This document shows, in pieces, positions 1 to 10,072 of a stretch of 64,000 bases of DNA. Every line of letters begins with the position of its first letter. Positions within the stretch are counted from its first letter, which is position 1. A program made the translations under genes and the position numbers. The notes under the pieces are model-generated. The model had not been told where the DNA came from. It made no database searches and saw only the letters and a program-made list of their open reading frames with translations. This stretch comes from Rhodoferax sp. (GTDB lineage: Bacteria; Pseudomonadota; Gammaproteobacteria; Burkholderiales; Burkholderiaceae_C), in the NCBI GenBank assembly GCA_030645355.1, contig JAUSNJ010000118.1:1-64000 (forward strand), written 5' to 3'.

Positions 1-1055
1 GACGAAAAGTCCTTGGCCTTGGCGGCGACGGTAATCGCCACCTTGCGGGCCACGGCCTTGTAGATGGCGGCCACGTCGCCGTCGGGGTCTGCCACCACGG
101 TGGGCCGGCCGTTGTCGGCCTGCAGGCGGATCTGCATGTCCAGGGGCAGCGCGCCCAGGTAGTCCATGTTGTAGTCAGCGGCCATTTTCTTGCCGCCGCC
201 TTCGCCAAAGATGTGTTCCGCATGGCCGCACTGGCTGCAGATATGGACAGCCATGTTTTCAACAATGCCCAGGATCGGCACGCCGACCTTCTCAAACATC
301 TTGATGCCCTTTTTGGCGTCGAGCAGCGCAATGTCCTGCGGCGTGGTGACGATGACGGCGCCGGTCATGGGCACGCGCTGGCTCAGCGTGAGCTGGATGT
401 CGCCGGTGCCGGGCGGCATGTCGACGATCAGGTAGTCCAGGTCTTTCCAGTTGGTCTGGCGCAGCAGCTGCTCCAGCGCCTGCGTGGCCATGGGGCCGCG
501 CCAGATCATGGCCTCGTCCTGCGCCACCAGAAAACCGATGGACATGACCTGCACGCCGTAGTTTTCCAGCGGGTCCATGGTCTTGCCATCGTCCGACTCG
601 GGGCGGCCCTCAATGCCCATCATCATGGGAAGGCTGGGGCCGTAGATGTCGGCGTCCAGCAGACCCACGCGGGCGCCCTCGGCGGCCAGCGCCAAGGCCA
701 GGTTGACAGCCGTGGTGCTCTTGCCCACGCCGCCCTTGCCCGAGGCCACCGCAACGATGTTCTTGACCCGGGGCAAGAGTTGCACGCCGCGTTGCACCGC
801 ATGGGCCACAATGTTGACGGTCACATTGACCGACACATTGGCTACGCCAGCGACGCCCTTTGCGGCAGCGATCAAGGCCTTGCGCAGGCCGGCAATCTGG
901 CTCTTGGCCGGGTAGCCCAGTTCAACGTCGAAGGCCACATCGCCATCGGACACGGTGAGGTTCTTCACCGCTTTGGTCGACACGAAATCCTTGCCGGTAT
1001 TCGGATCGATCACACTCTTGATCGCATCAAGAACCACTTGCACTGTCACTGTCAT
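1..1055 (-). CDS. apbC: Mrp/ApbC-family P-loop ATPase (Fe-S cluster carrier), truncated by window edge
   Basis: Minus-strand reading from ATG at 1055 gives MTVTVQVVLDAIKSVIDPNTGKDFVSTKAVKN..., typical Mrp N-terminus; a Walker-type ATPase segment is encoded around 690-790. Confidence 0.85.
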   Translation of the reverse strand, partial: MTVTVQVVLDAIKSVIDPNTGKDFVSTKAVKNLTVSDGDVAFDVELGYPAKSQIAGLRKALIAAAKGVAGVANVSVNVTVNIVAHAVQRGVQLLPRVKNIVAVASGKGGVGKSTTAVNLALALAAEGARVGLLDADIYGPSLPMMMGIEGRPESDDGKTMDPLENYGVQVMSIGFLVAQDEAMIWRGPMATQALEQLLRQTNWKDLDYLIVDMPPGTGDIQLTLSQRVPMTGAVIVTTPQDIALLDAKKGIKMFEKVGVPILGIVENMAVHICSQCGHAEHIFGEGGGKKMAADYNMDYLGALPLDMQIRLQADNGRPTVVADPDGDVAAIYKAVARKVAITVAAKAKDFS

Positions 1056-1207
1056 TCAATTTCTCCTGAAGATGCGCATAGTCTATCGAACCCGTCCCGT
1101 GCCGTAGCTGACATGCGGATTGCCCTGACGGGCGCAGGCTGATACGGGTTAACCCCCGTTTTTTCCATGCCACCATAGCGTTTACCAAGTGCGCACCACA
1201 TCCCATA

Positions 1208-2500
1208 ATGGTCGCTATGCCTGAAGCAACGTCTACCCCCCGTCCTGCAGGCCTTCTGCTGACCGGCGGCGGTGCGCGAGCCGCCTACCAGGTCGGTGTG
1301 CTCGAAGCCATTGCCGATATCCGGCTGGCCTGCGGCGCCGGCAACGACCCCAACCCATTTCCCATCATCACCGGCACGTCGGCGGGCGCCATCAATGCCT
1401 CGGCATTGGCCTGCGGCTCGGACAATTTTGACGCCACCGTGCGCATGATTGCCAAGACCTGGCGGGAGTTCCACGCCGACCAGGTCTACCGCACCGGCCA
1501 TTTGGACATGCTGCGCTCGGGTGCTACCTGGCTCACGCTGCTGTCCATGGGATGGATTCTGGCCAAATGGCGCCGGGTCAAGCCCCGCTCGCTGCTGGAC
1601 AACAGCCCTCTGCACGAACTGCTGGCCCGCCTGGTGCCACTGGAGCGCCTGCCCGAACTGATCCGCCTGGGCCACATGCAGGCCCTGGCCGTCACCGCGT
1701 CGAGCTACAGCTCGGGCGAGCACGTCACTTTTTTTGAGGGCGACAAGCGCCTGCAGCCGTGGATTCGCAGCCAGCGCATTTCGGTGCGCGACAAGATCAC
1801 CCATGCCCACCTGCTGGCCTCCAGCGCGATTCCGTTTGTGTTTCCAGCCACCGAACTGCACATCAATGGCCGCAACGAGTACTTTGGCGATGGCTCCATG
1901 CGCCAGTCCGCTCCTTGCTCACCGGCCATCCACCTGGGCGCCGAGCGCATCCTGGTGGTCGGCGCGGGCCGCATGCATGAGCCCAAGGACGAGGCACTGG
2001 TGCCCAAGGTCAATGCCTACCCGTCCATTGCCCAGATCGCCGGCCATGCGCTGTCCAACATCTTCCTGGACGCACTGGCCGTGGATGTGGAGCGCGCCCG
2101 GCGCATCAACCAGACCATCAAACTGGTCCCTGAAGCAGCGCGCCGGGCCAGCGCCTTGCGGCCACTGGAATTGCTGGTCATTTCGCCCAGTGAACGCCTG
2201 GACGAGGTCGCATCCAAACACATTGACGCCTTGCCCCACGGCGTACGCACCATGCTGGGCGGTGTCGGGGTTTCATCGCGCAAGGCCGACGTCAAGGGTT
2301 CGGCGCTGGCCAGCTACCTGCTGTTCGAGACCGGCTACACCACCGAACTGATGGCCCTGGGCTATGCCGACGCCCAGCGCCAGCGCCACGAGATTTGCGG
2401 CTTCTTTGAATGGACCGATCCCCAGGCGGTCTGCCTGCTGGGCGACCGGCCCGAACCCGCACGCATCGATCGACGCCGGGACCCGCTGCGGTTACGGTGA
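1208..2500 (+). CDS. patatin-like phospholipase family protein
   Basis: LLTGGGARAAYQVGVLEAI, GTSAGAINA (GxSxG) and FGDGSMRQSAP motifs. Confidence 0.88.
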   Translation: MVAMPEATSTPRPAGLLLTGGGARAAYQVGVLEAIADIRLACGAGNDPNPFPIITGTSAGAINASALACGSDNFDATVRMIAKTWREFHADQVYRTGHLDMLRSGATWLTLLSMGWILAKWRRVKPRSLLDNSPLHELLARLVPLERLPELIRLGHMQALAVTASSYSSGEHVTFFEGDKRLQPWIRSQRISVRDKITHAHLLASSAIPFVFPATELHINGRNEYFGDGSMRQSAPCSPAIHLGAERILVVGAGRMHEPKDEALVPKVNAYPSIAQIAGHALSNIFLDALAVDVERARRINQTIKLVPEAARRASALRPLELLVISPSERLDEVASKHIDALPHGVRTMLGGVGVSSRKADVKGSALASYLLFETGYTTELMALGYADAQRQRHEICGFFEWTDPQAVCLLGDRPEPARIDRRRDPLRLR

Positions 2501-2530
2501 GTTTTACGGGCACCGATTTCTGCTGAGCCC

Positions 2531-2631
2531 GCAGAAGGCTTGGGGTGAGCGCCGCCGTTCGTGTCCCCCGCAGAGGGCAAGCCCTCCGCTCCTCCTTGAC
2601 CTCACTTTGGCGCTCACCCCAAGCCTCCTGC
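2531..2631. repeat. Inverted-repeat element 1: 23-bp arms flanking a GTGTCCCCCGC...CTCCTCCTTGACCT core
   Basis: gcagaaggcttggggtgagcgcc (2531-2553) pairs with ggcgctcaccccaagcctcctgc (2609-2631), one mismatch. Confidence 0.85.
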
Positions 2632-2677
2632 TACGAACAGTCCTTTTTTTGTAGGCACACAAAGCCAAGCCACGCAG

Positions 2678-2768
2678 GATCAGGCGGTTTGGCTGTTCTG
2701 CGCAGGTCAAGGAGGAGCCCGCGCAGCGGGCGGGGGACACGTAGCAGAACAGCCAAGCCGCCTGATCC
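2678..2768. repeat. Inverted-repeat element 2: 25-bp arms unrelated to element 1, same core in inverse orientation
   Basis: ggatcaggcggtttggctgttctgc (2678-2702) pairs with gcagaacagccaagccgcctgatcc (2744-2768), one mismatch; core aggtcaaggaggagcccgcgcagcgggcgggggacacgta. Confidence 0.85.
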
Positions 2769-2822
2769 CACCCAAAACGCTGACGGACTAAAATCGGGGG
2801 CTGTCTCTTGAAAGCCTCCCCG

Positions 2823-4937
2823 ATGCCACGCCAACTCTTCGTCACCACCGCCCTGCCCTACGCCAACGCCCCGTTCCACATCGGGCACATGATGGAGTAC
2901 ATCCAGGCCGACATCTGGGTGCGCTTCCAGCGCATGCATGGCAGCGCGGTGCATTTTGTGTGCGCGGACGACGCCCACGGCGCGCCCATCATGATCGCGG
3001 CCGAGAAGGCCGGCAAGACGCCGCAGCAGTTCGTGGCCGACATTGCCGCTGGACGCAAGGAATACCTGGACGGTTTCCACATCAGCTTTGACAACTGGCA
3101 CAGCACCGACGGCGCCGAGAACCACCTGCTGGCGCAGCAGATCTACCGCGACCTCAAGGCCAACAACCTGATCGACACCCGCACCATCGAGCAGTTCTTC
3201 GACCCCGACAAGAACATGTTCCTGCCGGACCGCTTCATCAAGGGCGAGTGCCCCAAGTGCCACTCCAAGGACCAATACGGCGACAACTGCGAGGTCTGCG
3301 GTGCGGTCTACTCCCCCACCGAACTGATCAACCCCTACTCGGCCCTGTCTGGCGCCACGCCGGTGCTGCGCACCTCGGAGCACTTCTTCTTCAAGCTGTC
3401 CGACCCACGCTGCCTGGCCTTTTTGGACCAGTGGACGCAAAGCGGCGCGGTGCAGCCCGAGGTGCTGAACAAGATTGCCGAGTGGATCGAGCCCGGCGAG
3501 GACGGCAAGCCCAAGATGGGCGACTGGGACATCTCTAGAGACGCGCCCTACTTCGGTATCGAGATTCCCGATGCGCCGGGCAAGTACTTTTACGTCTGGC
3601 TGGACGCGCCGATCGGCTACCTGGCCTCGCTGCAGAACCGCTTTGCCAAGATCGAAGGCGACGCGGCCAAGGGCGCCGCCGCCTATGCCGCCTTCATGGC
3701 CGACCCGGCGACCGAGCAGTACCACTTCATCGGCAAGGACATCATCACCTTCCACACGCTGTTCTGGCCTGCCATGTTGCACTTCAGCGGCCGCAAGACA
3801 CCCAACGCGGTGTTTGTTCACGGCTTCCTGACGATCAACAGCGGCGAGAAGATGAGCAAGAGCCGCGGCACCGGCCTGAACCCGCTCAAGTACCTGAGCC
3901 TGGGCATGAACCCCGAATGGCTGCGCTACTACCTGGCCACCAAGCTGACGCCGCGCAACGAGGACATCGAGTTCAGCCCCGAAGACTTCATGGCCCGCGT
4001 CAACAGCGACCTGATTGGCAAATACGTCAACATCGCCTCGCGCGCCGCTGGCTTCATCAGCAAGCGCTTCGGCGGGAAGCTGGGCGCCGTGTCACCCGAT
4101 GGCGCCGGCCTGCTGGACACGCTGCGCGAAGGCCAGGACAGCATTGCCGCCCTGTACGAATCGCGCGAATACGCCAAGGCGCTGCGCGAAGTCATGCTGC
4201 TGGCCGACAAGGTCAATGCCTATGTGGACGCCAACAAGCCCTGGGAACTGGCCAAGAAGGAGGGCATGGAAGCGCGCCTGCACGACGTCTGCACCGTGTG
4301 CATCGAAGCCTTCCGCCTGCTGACCATTTACCTGAAGCCCGTGCTACCAGCATTGGCCACCAACGTGGAAACCTTCCTGAACTGCGGCCCCTTGTCGTTT
4401 GGCAAGGCCAACGGCGGCCTGCCTGCGGGCCACGCCATCGGCGAGTACCAGCACCTGATGCAACGTGTCGACATCAAACAGCTTGATGCATTGTTTGAGG
4501 CTCCAGCCCTCGCCGTTGCTGCGCAAGGCGCTACTGAAACTGTAGCAACCACGCCTCCCGGCGGTGAAGCCTTGGCACCCACCATCTCCATTGATGACTT
4601 TGCCAAGGTTGATCTGCGCATTGCCGCCATCGTCAATTGCGAGGCGGTGGAAGGCTCGACCAAACTGCTGCGCCTGACCCTGGACGCCGGCGAGAAGGAC
4701 GACGCCGGCCAGCCCAAACTGCGCAATGTGTTCAGCGGCATCGCCAGCGCCTACCAACCCGCGGACCTGGTCGGCAAGCTCACCGTGCTGGTGGCCAACC
4801 TGGCGCCGCGCAAGATGAAATTCGGCGTGTCCGAGGGCATGGTTCTTGCTGCCAGCCACGGGGATGAAAAGTCCAACCCCGGCATCTACATCCTCAACCC
4901 CTGGGCCGGCGCGCAACCTGGCATGCGCATCCACTGA
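2823..4937 (+). CDS. metG: methionyl-tRNA synthetase
   Basis: [35 protein letters not shown] (KMSKS), C-terminal EMAP/tRNA-binding domain [12 protein letters not shown]. Confidence 0.97.
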   Translation: MPRQLFVTTALPYANAPFHIGHMMEYIQADIWVRFQRMHGSAVHFVCADDAHGAPIMIAAEKAGKTPQQFVADIAAGRKEYLDGFHISFDNWHSTDGAENHLLAQQIYRDLKANNLIDTRTIEQFFDPDKNMFLPDRFIKGECPKCHSKDQYGDNCEVCGAVYSPTELINPYSALSGATPVLRTSEHFFFKLSDPRCLAFLDQWTQSGAVQPEVLNKIAEWIEPGEDGKPKMGDWDISRDAPYFGIEIPDAPGKYFYVWLDAPIGYLASLQNRFAKIEGDAAKGAAAYAAFMADPATEQYHFIGKDIITFHTLFWPAMLHFSGRKTPNAVFVHGFLTINSGEKMSKSRGTGLNPLKYLSLGMNPEWLRYYLATKLTPRNEDIEFSPEDFMARVNSDLIGKYVNIASRAAGFISKRFGGKLGAVSPDGAGLLDTLREGQDSIAALYESREYAKALREVMLLADKVNAYVDANKPWELAKKEGMEARLHDVCTVCIEAFRLLTIYLKPVLPALATNVETFLNCGPLSFGKANGGLPAGHAIGEYQHLMQRVDIKQLDALFEAPALAVAAQGATETVATTPPGGEALAPTISIDDFAKVDLRIAAIVNCEAVEGSTKLLRLTLDAGEKDDAGQPKLRNVFSGIASAYQPADLVGKLTVLVANLAPRKMKFGVSEGMVLAASHGDEKSNPGIYILNPWAGAQPGMRIH
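4505..4546 (+). repeat. 42-nt dispersed motif copy 1 (in frame in metG)
   Basis: AGCCCTCGC-N16-GCTAC-tgaaact-GTAGC. Confidence 0.8.
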
Positions 4938-4944
4938 GACCGTT

Positions 4945-5706
4945 GTGAGCCACCGCATCCACTGGTGGACCGACACCCACCGCAGTGCCCAAACCAATCT
5001 TCGGTTGGGCAGCACGCTGTGCGCGGTGGCCGGCGCAACCAACGCCGGTGGTTTCCTGGCGGTGGGGCAGTACACGTCCCACATGTCGGGCATTTTGTCC
5101 TCGGTGGCCGACAACCTGATTCTTGGGCAAATCCAGCTGGCAACCGCCGGCATCGCGCTGGTCATGTCCTTTATCGGTGGATCGATGACGACGGCCTGGA
5201 TGGTCAATTGGGCCCAGCGCCGCCAGATGCGCAGCGCATTTGCGCGACCCCTGCTGGTGGAGGCCGCGCTGTTGCTGATCTTCGGCATCTTTGGCACCGC
5301 CATCAACCACTTTGCAGGTCTGTTTGTCCCGCTGACTGTGGTGCTGCTGTGTTTCATCATGGGTTTGCAGAATGCCGTGATTACCAAGGTGTCACATGCG
5401 GAAATCCGCACGACCCACGTCACCGGCCTGCTGACCGATGTTGGCATCGAGTTGGGAAAGCTGTTCTATTTCAACCGTCTGCCGGTGAGCCAAAAGGTGG
5501 TCGCCAACCGGATCAAGCTGCGCGTCCATGCGCTGTTGGTCGGCAGTTTTTTTGGTGGAGCCCTGGTGGGCGCCTACGGCTTCAAGACCTACGGTTATGT
5601 GGCGACCGTTCCGCTGGCGATTGTGCTCATGATTCTCACCTGGGGACCCATCATGGACGATGTGCAAAACGGCCGCTTTGCCTCGGGTCCATCCAACGAC
5701 GCCTGA
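4945..5706 (+). CDS. YoaK/DUF1275 family membrane protein
   Basis: LCAVAGATNAGGFLAVGQYTSHMSGI...GLQNAVITKVSHAEIRTTHVTG; GTG start at 4945 inferred just after metG stop. Confidence 0.85.
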   Translation: MSHRIHWWTDTHRSAQTNLRLGSTLCAVAGATNAGGFLAVGQYTSHMSGILSSVADNLILGQIQLATAGIALVMSFIGGSMTTAWMVNWAQRRQMRSAFARPLLVEAALLLIFGIFGTAINHFAGLFVPLTVVLLCFIMGLQNAVITKVSHAEIRTTHVTGLLTDVGIELGKLFYFNRLPVSQKVVANRIKLRVHALLVGSFFGGALVGAYGFKTYGYVATVPLAIVLMILTWGPIMDDVQNGRFASGPSNDA

Positions 5707-5712
5707 TCGTAC

Positions 5713-6249
5713 TCAGGCCGTTGCCGTACCAGACGGTATCCGCCGCCGCACCGCGCACAGAATGCCGCGCAAAATCTCGACCGGCTCGGGCGGACAACCC
5801 GGCACCACCACATCCACCGGTATGACGTTGACAACCCGGCCACAAGTGGCGTAGCCCTCGCCAAAGATGCCGCCATCACACGCGCAATCGCCGACGGCCA
5901 CGACCAGCTTGGGCTCGGGCGTGGCGTCATACGTGCGCTTCAGTGCAATCTCCATGTTGCGCGACACCGGGCCTGTGACCAGCAGCAGGTCGGCGTGGCG
6001 CGGGCTGGCCACAAAGCGGATGCCCAGGCCCTCAAGGTTGTAGTAGGGGTTGCCCAGCGCGTTGATTTCGAGCTCGCAGCCGTTGCACGAACCGGCGTCC
6101 ACCTGGCGGATGCAGAGGGCCTGGCCCAGGATGTCCAGCAGCTCCTGCTGGATGCGCGACTCCTCCACCTGCACCGCTGGGCCAATATCGGGCGCAGGCT
6201 CGCTGCGGATGCCCGTTTTACCGATCTGCCAGACGATCTTCCAGATCAT
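5713..6249 (-). CDS. NuoB/HyfI-like small subunit of a hydrogenase-4/complex I-like complex
   Basis: SCNGCELEINAL, GDCACDGGIFG, VVPGCPPEPVEIL (N2-type cluster ligands). ORF extends to 6294, but its first 15 codons overlap a repeat; ATG at 6249 preferred. Confidence 0.85.
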   Translation of the reverse strand: MIWKIVWQIGKTGIRSEPAPDIGPAVQVEESRIQQELLDILGQALCIRQVDAGSCNGCELEINALGNPYYNLEGLGIRFVASPRHADLLLVTGPVSRNMEIALKRTYDATPEPKLVVAVGDCACDGGIFGEGYATCGRVVNVIPVDVVVPGCPPEPVEILRGILCAVRRRIPSGTATA

Positions 6250-6253
6250 TTCG

Positions 6254-6346
6254 CCGCCGGGCCGCCCCAAGGCGTGGACTTGGGGTTTTGCCAAAAGCGC
6301 CCCCCTGGGGGGCAGTGACCCGCGCAGCGGCGGAACGTGGGGGTGA
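6254..6346 (-). repeat. GC-rich dispersed repeat (CCCCCAC...CTGCCCCCC...GGGGGC...CTTGGGGCGGCCCGGCG), copy A
   Basis: Minus strand: cccccacgttccgccgctgcgcgggtcactgccccccaggggggc...ccttggggcggcccggcggcg; resembles 58593-58663. Confidence 0.65.
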
Positions 6347-6349
6347 TAT

Positions 6350-7951
6350 TCATAGGTCTTGCCCCGAATAGCTGAGGTTGAACGACTTGTTGATCAGCGG
6401 AAAGTCCGCGACGATATTGCCCATGACCGCGTGCTCCAGCACCGGCCAGTTTTGCCAGGATGGGTCATGCAAGTGGCAGCGCAGGATGCGGTGGCCCTGG
6501 TCCGCGCCAGAGAGCTCCAGCGCCACGAACAGCTCACCGCGCCAGCCCTCAACCCAACCGGCACCCAGGGCGGCCTGATCGCCCAACACCACGTCGCACC
6601 GCAGCGGACCGACCGGCAAATGGGTCACCATATGCCGGATCATGCGCAGCGACTCAAACACCTCCTCAAAGCGCACTGCGACCCGCGCCGCCACGTCGCC
6701 ATTCTTCTGAACAGCCATGGCCACACGCAAATCGGTGTAAGGCACGAAGGGGTGGTCGCAGCGCAGGTCCCAGGCCTGGCTGCTCGCGCGTCCGGCCAGG
6801 CCAGTCAGACCGAGTTGGGCGGCCAGCGCCGGCGTCACCCGGCCTGTCGTCAGAAAACGGTCCTGGAGGCCCGCGTGGTCTTCAAAAATGTCGGCCAGGC
6901 GCCGAACTTCAGCCTCCACGGTGTCACACAGGCGCAGCATGGGGGCGATCTGCGCGGGCTCCAGGTCCACATCCACGCCGCCGGGCGTGATGCAGTCCAT
7001 CATCAGCCGGTGGCCAAAGGCCGCCTTGGCGTTGCGCAGCCAGTCTTCACGCAGGCGCGAGAACTGGGCCAGCGCCAATGCGAAAGCCGCGTCATTGCCC
7101 AGCGCACCCAGGTCGCCCAGGTGGTTGGCCACGCGTTCGCGCTCCAGCAATAGCGCACGCAGCCAGGCCGCGCGCGGCGGGATGGTGGTTTGCGTGGCGG
7201 ATTCCAGGGCCATGCAATAGGCCCAGGCATAGCCCACGGTGGTATCGCCCGACACCCTTCCCGCCAGGCGGTGGGCGTCCAGTGGCGCCATCTGCGCCAT
7301 GCGCTGCTCGATGCCCTTGTGCGTGTAGCCCAGGCGCTGCTCCAGCCGCAGGATTTTTTCACCCACCACCGAGAAACGGAAATGCCCGGGCTCGATGATG
7401 CCGGCATGCACCGGGCCAACAGCAATCTCGTGCACGCCATCACCCTCCACCCGCACAAACGGGTAGTCCACCAGCGCACCCGGGGCGGGCAGCACCACGG
7501 CCTGCGGGTCCTGCAACAGCGGATGGTGGTCGATGCCCCAGGCGCCGTGGTTCAGCCAGGGGCGCGGATCTTGCGAACCCTCAGCGTGGATGCCCGACAG
7601 GTCCGCGGCCGCACGCTGCATGCGAGCGGCCGCGGGAAAGACCACGGACAGATCCGGGTATTGCGGTGGGCCGTCTGCCGCGTCCAGCGGCAGCGCCAGC
7701 CAGAACACGCCCTCCAGCAAGACATAAGAGACATATACGGCGCTAGCCCTCGTCGCCATTGAAGAAGAAGCTACTGATTCAATAGCATCCGCAGCCACGG
7801 GACTGCCCGCCCACAACGCCAGCAAACGGCCCCCGCGCTCGCGCACCAGACCGGCAGCGGCCATCCAATGCGGCGCAGTGACCCGAGCATGCCAGATCGG
7901 CACCGGTGCCGACAGGGCCGCGAACTCCACATCCAGACCGGGAATCTTCAT
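6350..7951 (-). CDS. Hydrogenase-4 large-subunit-like protein (NuoC+NuoD/HyfG-like) lacking NiFe ligands
   Basis: GYTHKGIEQRMAQMAPLDAHRLAGRVSGDTTVGYAWAYCMALE; C-terminal HDPSWQNWPVLEHAVMGNIVADFPLINKSFNLSYSGQDL; start MKIPGLDVEF. Confidence 0.88.
   Translation of the reverse strand: MKIPGLDVEFAALSAPVPIWHARVTAPHWMAAAGLVRERGGRLLALWAGSPVAADAIESVASSSMATRASAVYVSYVLLEGVFWLALPLDAADGPPQYPDLSVVFPAAARMQRAAADLSGIHAEGSQDPRPWLNHGAWGIDHHPLLQDPQAVVLPAPGALVDYPFVRVEGDGVHEIAVGPVHAGIIEPGHFRFSVVGEKILRLEQRLGYTHKGIEQRMAQMAPLDAHRLAGRVSGDTTVGYAWAYCMALESATQTTIPPRAAWLRALLLERERVANHLGDLGALGNDAAFALALAQFSRLREDWLRNAKAAFGHRLMMDCITPGGVDVDLEPAQIAPMLRLCDTVEAEVRRLADIFEDHAGLQDRFLTTGRVTPALAAQLGLTGLAGRASSQAWDLRCDHPFVPYTDLRVAMAVQKNGDVAARVAVRFEEVFESLRMIRHMVTHLPVGPLRCDVVLGDQAALGAGWVEGWRGELFVALELSGADQGHRILRCHLHDPSWQNWPVLEHAVMGNIVADFPLINKSFNLSYSGQDL
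7745..7786 (+). repeat. 42-nt dispersed motif copy 2 (in frame in HyfG-like gene)
   Basis: AGCCCTCGT-N16-GCTAC-tgattca-ATAGC. Confidence 0.85.
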
Positions 7952-7955
7952 CACG

Positions 7956-9410
7956 TCACCCACCCAACAAAGCAGCGGCCTGCACGTACCAGCCATTCAG
8001 GTACGGAGGGATATACAGACCCAGCACCAGGGCCAGGACCAGGTGCAAAAACACCGGCAGCAAAGCCGGTGGATGGGCCAGGGGTTTGAGCGTGGTGTCG
8101 CCAAACACCATGGGCAGTACCCGTGCCAGGATCGATGCAAAGGCGATACCCAACGCCAGGAACAGGAACGGTGCAGCCCAAGGCTGTTCGCGCATGGCCG
8201 TGGTCAAAATCAGGAACTCGCTGGCGAACACGCCAAACGGCGGCATGCCCAGAATGGCCATGACGCCCAGCATCAGGCCCCAGCCCACCGTAGGGTTCAC
8301 CTTGATCAGGCCGCGGATCTCGCTCATGACCTGGGTGCCCGCCTTTTGCGTGGCGTGGCCCACGGTGAAGAAGATGGCGGACTTGACCAGCGAGTGCACC
8401 GTCATGTGCAGCAGGCCGGCAAAGTTGGCCAGTGGAGAGCCCATGCCAAAGGCAAAAGTGATCAGGCCCATGTGCTCGATGGACGAGTAGGAGAACATGC
8501 GCTTGACGTCCTTTTGCCGTGACAAAAAGAACGCCGCCACCGTGACTGACAGCAAGCCAAAGCCCATCATCAACTGGCCGGCCATCTGCGTACCCAGGGC
8601 GCCATCGGTGAGCACCTTGCAGCGCAAGACCGCGTACATGGCGACGTTGAGCAACAGACCCGACAACACGGCCGACACCGGCGTGGGGCCTTCCGCATGG
8701 GCATCGGGCAACCAGCTGTGCAGCGGTACCAGGCCCACCTTGGTGCCGTAGCCAATCAGCAGAAACACAAAGGCCAGCGTGATGATGGTGGGGTCCAACT
8801 GGCCCTTGACGTCGTTGAGGCTGGTCCACAGCAGCGTGGCGTGCTCCGCTCCGAGCACCTTGTCGGCCGCCATGTACAGCAGGATGGTGCCAAACAGCGC
8901 CTGGGCGATGCCGACACCGCACAGGATGAAATATTTCCACGCTGCCTCCAGGCTGGCCGAGGTGCGGTACACGCTGACCAGCAGCACGGTGGTCAGCGTT
9001 GCGGCCTCCATGGCCACCCAGATGATGCCTAAGTTGTTGGTGGTGAAGCCCAGCAGCATCGTGAAGCTGAACAGCTGGTACATGCTGTGGTAGAGCCGCA
9101 TGCGCGGTGGCGTCATCTTGCCGTGGTCCTGCTCCACGCGCATATAGGGCCGCGAGAAGATGGCGGTGGTCAGACTGACAAAGGCGGTGAGCGTGACCAG
9201 AAAGACGTTCAATTGGTCGATATAGAACTGCTGGTCCCACAGCAACTCGGGCCCGTGGTCGATGGTGTGATTGGTCAAAAAACACGCAGCCAGAAATGTG
9301 CCCAGGCTGAAGCCGACGTTTACATCGCGCGCCCACAGACGGTGCCCGTAGAACGCCAGCGCCAGCCCGCCCAGCAGCGGAATGCCCAAAACAAAAACCA
9401 GGGCGCTCAT
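7956..9410 (-). CDS. HyfF/NuoL-M-N-like proton-translocating membrane subunit
   Basis: GFTTNNLGIIWVAMEAATLTTVLLVSVYR, GYGTKVGLVPLHSWLPDAHAEGPTPVSAVLSGLLLN. Confidence 0.9.
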   Translation of the reverse strand: MSALVFVLGIPLLGGLALAFYGHRLWARDVNVGFSLGTFLAACFLTNHTIDHGPELLWDQQFYIDQLNVFLVTLTAFVSLTTAIFSRPYMRVEQDHGKMTPPRMRLYHSMYQLFSFTMLLGFTTNNLGIIWVAMEAATLTTVLLVSVYRTSASLEAAWKYFILCGVGIAQALFGTILLYMAADKVLGAEHATLLWTSLNDVKGQLDPTIITLAFVFLLIGYGTKVGLVPLHSWLPDAHAEGPTPVSAVLSGLLLNVAMYAVLRCKVLTDGALGTQMAGQLMMGFGLLSVTVAAFFLSRQKDVKRMFSYSSIEHMGLITFAFGMGSPLANFAGLLHMTVHSLVKSAIFFTVGHATQKAGTQVMSEIRGLIKVNPTVGWGLMLGVMAILGMPPFGVFASEFLILTTAMREQPWAAPFLFLALGIAFASILARVLPMVFGDTTLKPLAHPPALLPVFLHLVLALVLGLYIPPYLNGWYVQAAALLGG

Positions 9411-10072
9411 GCCGAGTCGTCCTTCAGCGTTTCCAGGTTGTGGATGTCCAGGCTGTCAAACTTTTCCCGGATCTGGAACATGAACACCCCCAGGATCAAC
9501 ACGCCCACCAGCACATCCAGCGCAATGCCGAATTCCACAATCATCGGCATGCCGTTGGTCACCGTGGTGGCGGCGAAGATCAGCCCGTTTTCCATGGACA
9601 AGAAACCTATGACCTGGGGCACCGCCTTGGAGCGGGTGATCATCATCATGAAAGACAACAGAACGCAGGCCAGTGCAATGCCCAGCGAGCCCCCGGCGAT
9701 GGATTGCGACAGGCGCGAGATCGGCAAGGCCAGGCTGAACGAGAAGATCACCAGCCCAATGCCCACCAGCATGGTGGTGGGCACGTTGAACAGCGTCTCC
9801 ACGTCCCAGCGCACATTGAGCTTGCGGATCAGGCGGTGCAGCATCCAGGGGATGAAGAGGACTTTGAGCACCAGCGTCAACACGCCCGACACATACAGGT
9901 CCGGCTGGTGCGTCACGTAACCGAGCAAAAAGGATGCAGCCACCAGCGCCGCGCCCTGGATGGCAAACAGATTGATCAGCGAGACGATGCGCCGCTGCGA
10001 AATCATCGAAAACGACAGCAACAGGATCAGCGTTGCAAACAGATTGATGAGTTGCGGGGCCAGCGTGCTCAT
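9407..10072 (-). CDS. HyfE-like membrane subunit
   Basis: MSTLAPQLINLFATLILLLSFSMISQRRIVSLINLFAIQGAAL...VIGFLSMENGLIFAATTV; overlaps neighbours by 4 bp. Confidence 0.85.
   Translation of the reverse strand: MSTLAPQLINLFATLILLLSFSMISQRRIVSLINLFAIQGAALVAASFLLGYVTHQPDLYVSGVLTLVLKVLFIPWMLHRLIRKLNVRWDVETLFNVPTTMLVGIGLVIFSFSLALPISRLSQSIAGGSLGIALACVLLSFMMMITRSKAVPQVIGFLSMENGLIFAATTVTNGMPMIVEFGIALDVLVGVLILGVFMFQIREKFDSLDIHNLETLKDDSA

Noticed and set aside
213-1142. 309-aa plus-strand ORF over the apbC region
   Set aside because: Antisense to a clear Mrp/ApbC reading frame.
2631-3821. Long minus-strand ORF antisense to metG
   Set aside because: GC-rich shadow ORF with low-complexity Val/Gly/Leu composition; metG on the plus strand is unambiguous.
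5856-5900. Possible 42-nt motif copy (AGCCCTCGC)
   Set aside because: No hairpin at the fixed spacing; part of the NuoB-like coding sequence.
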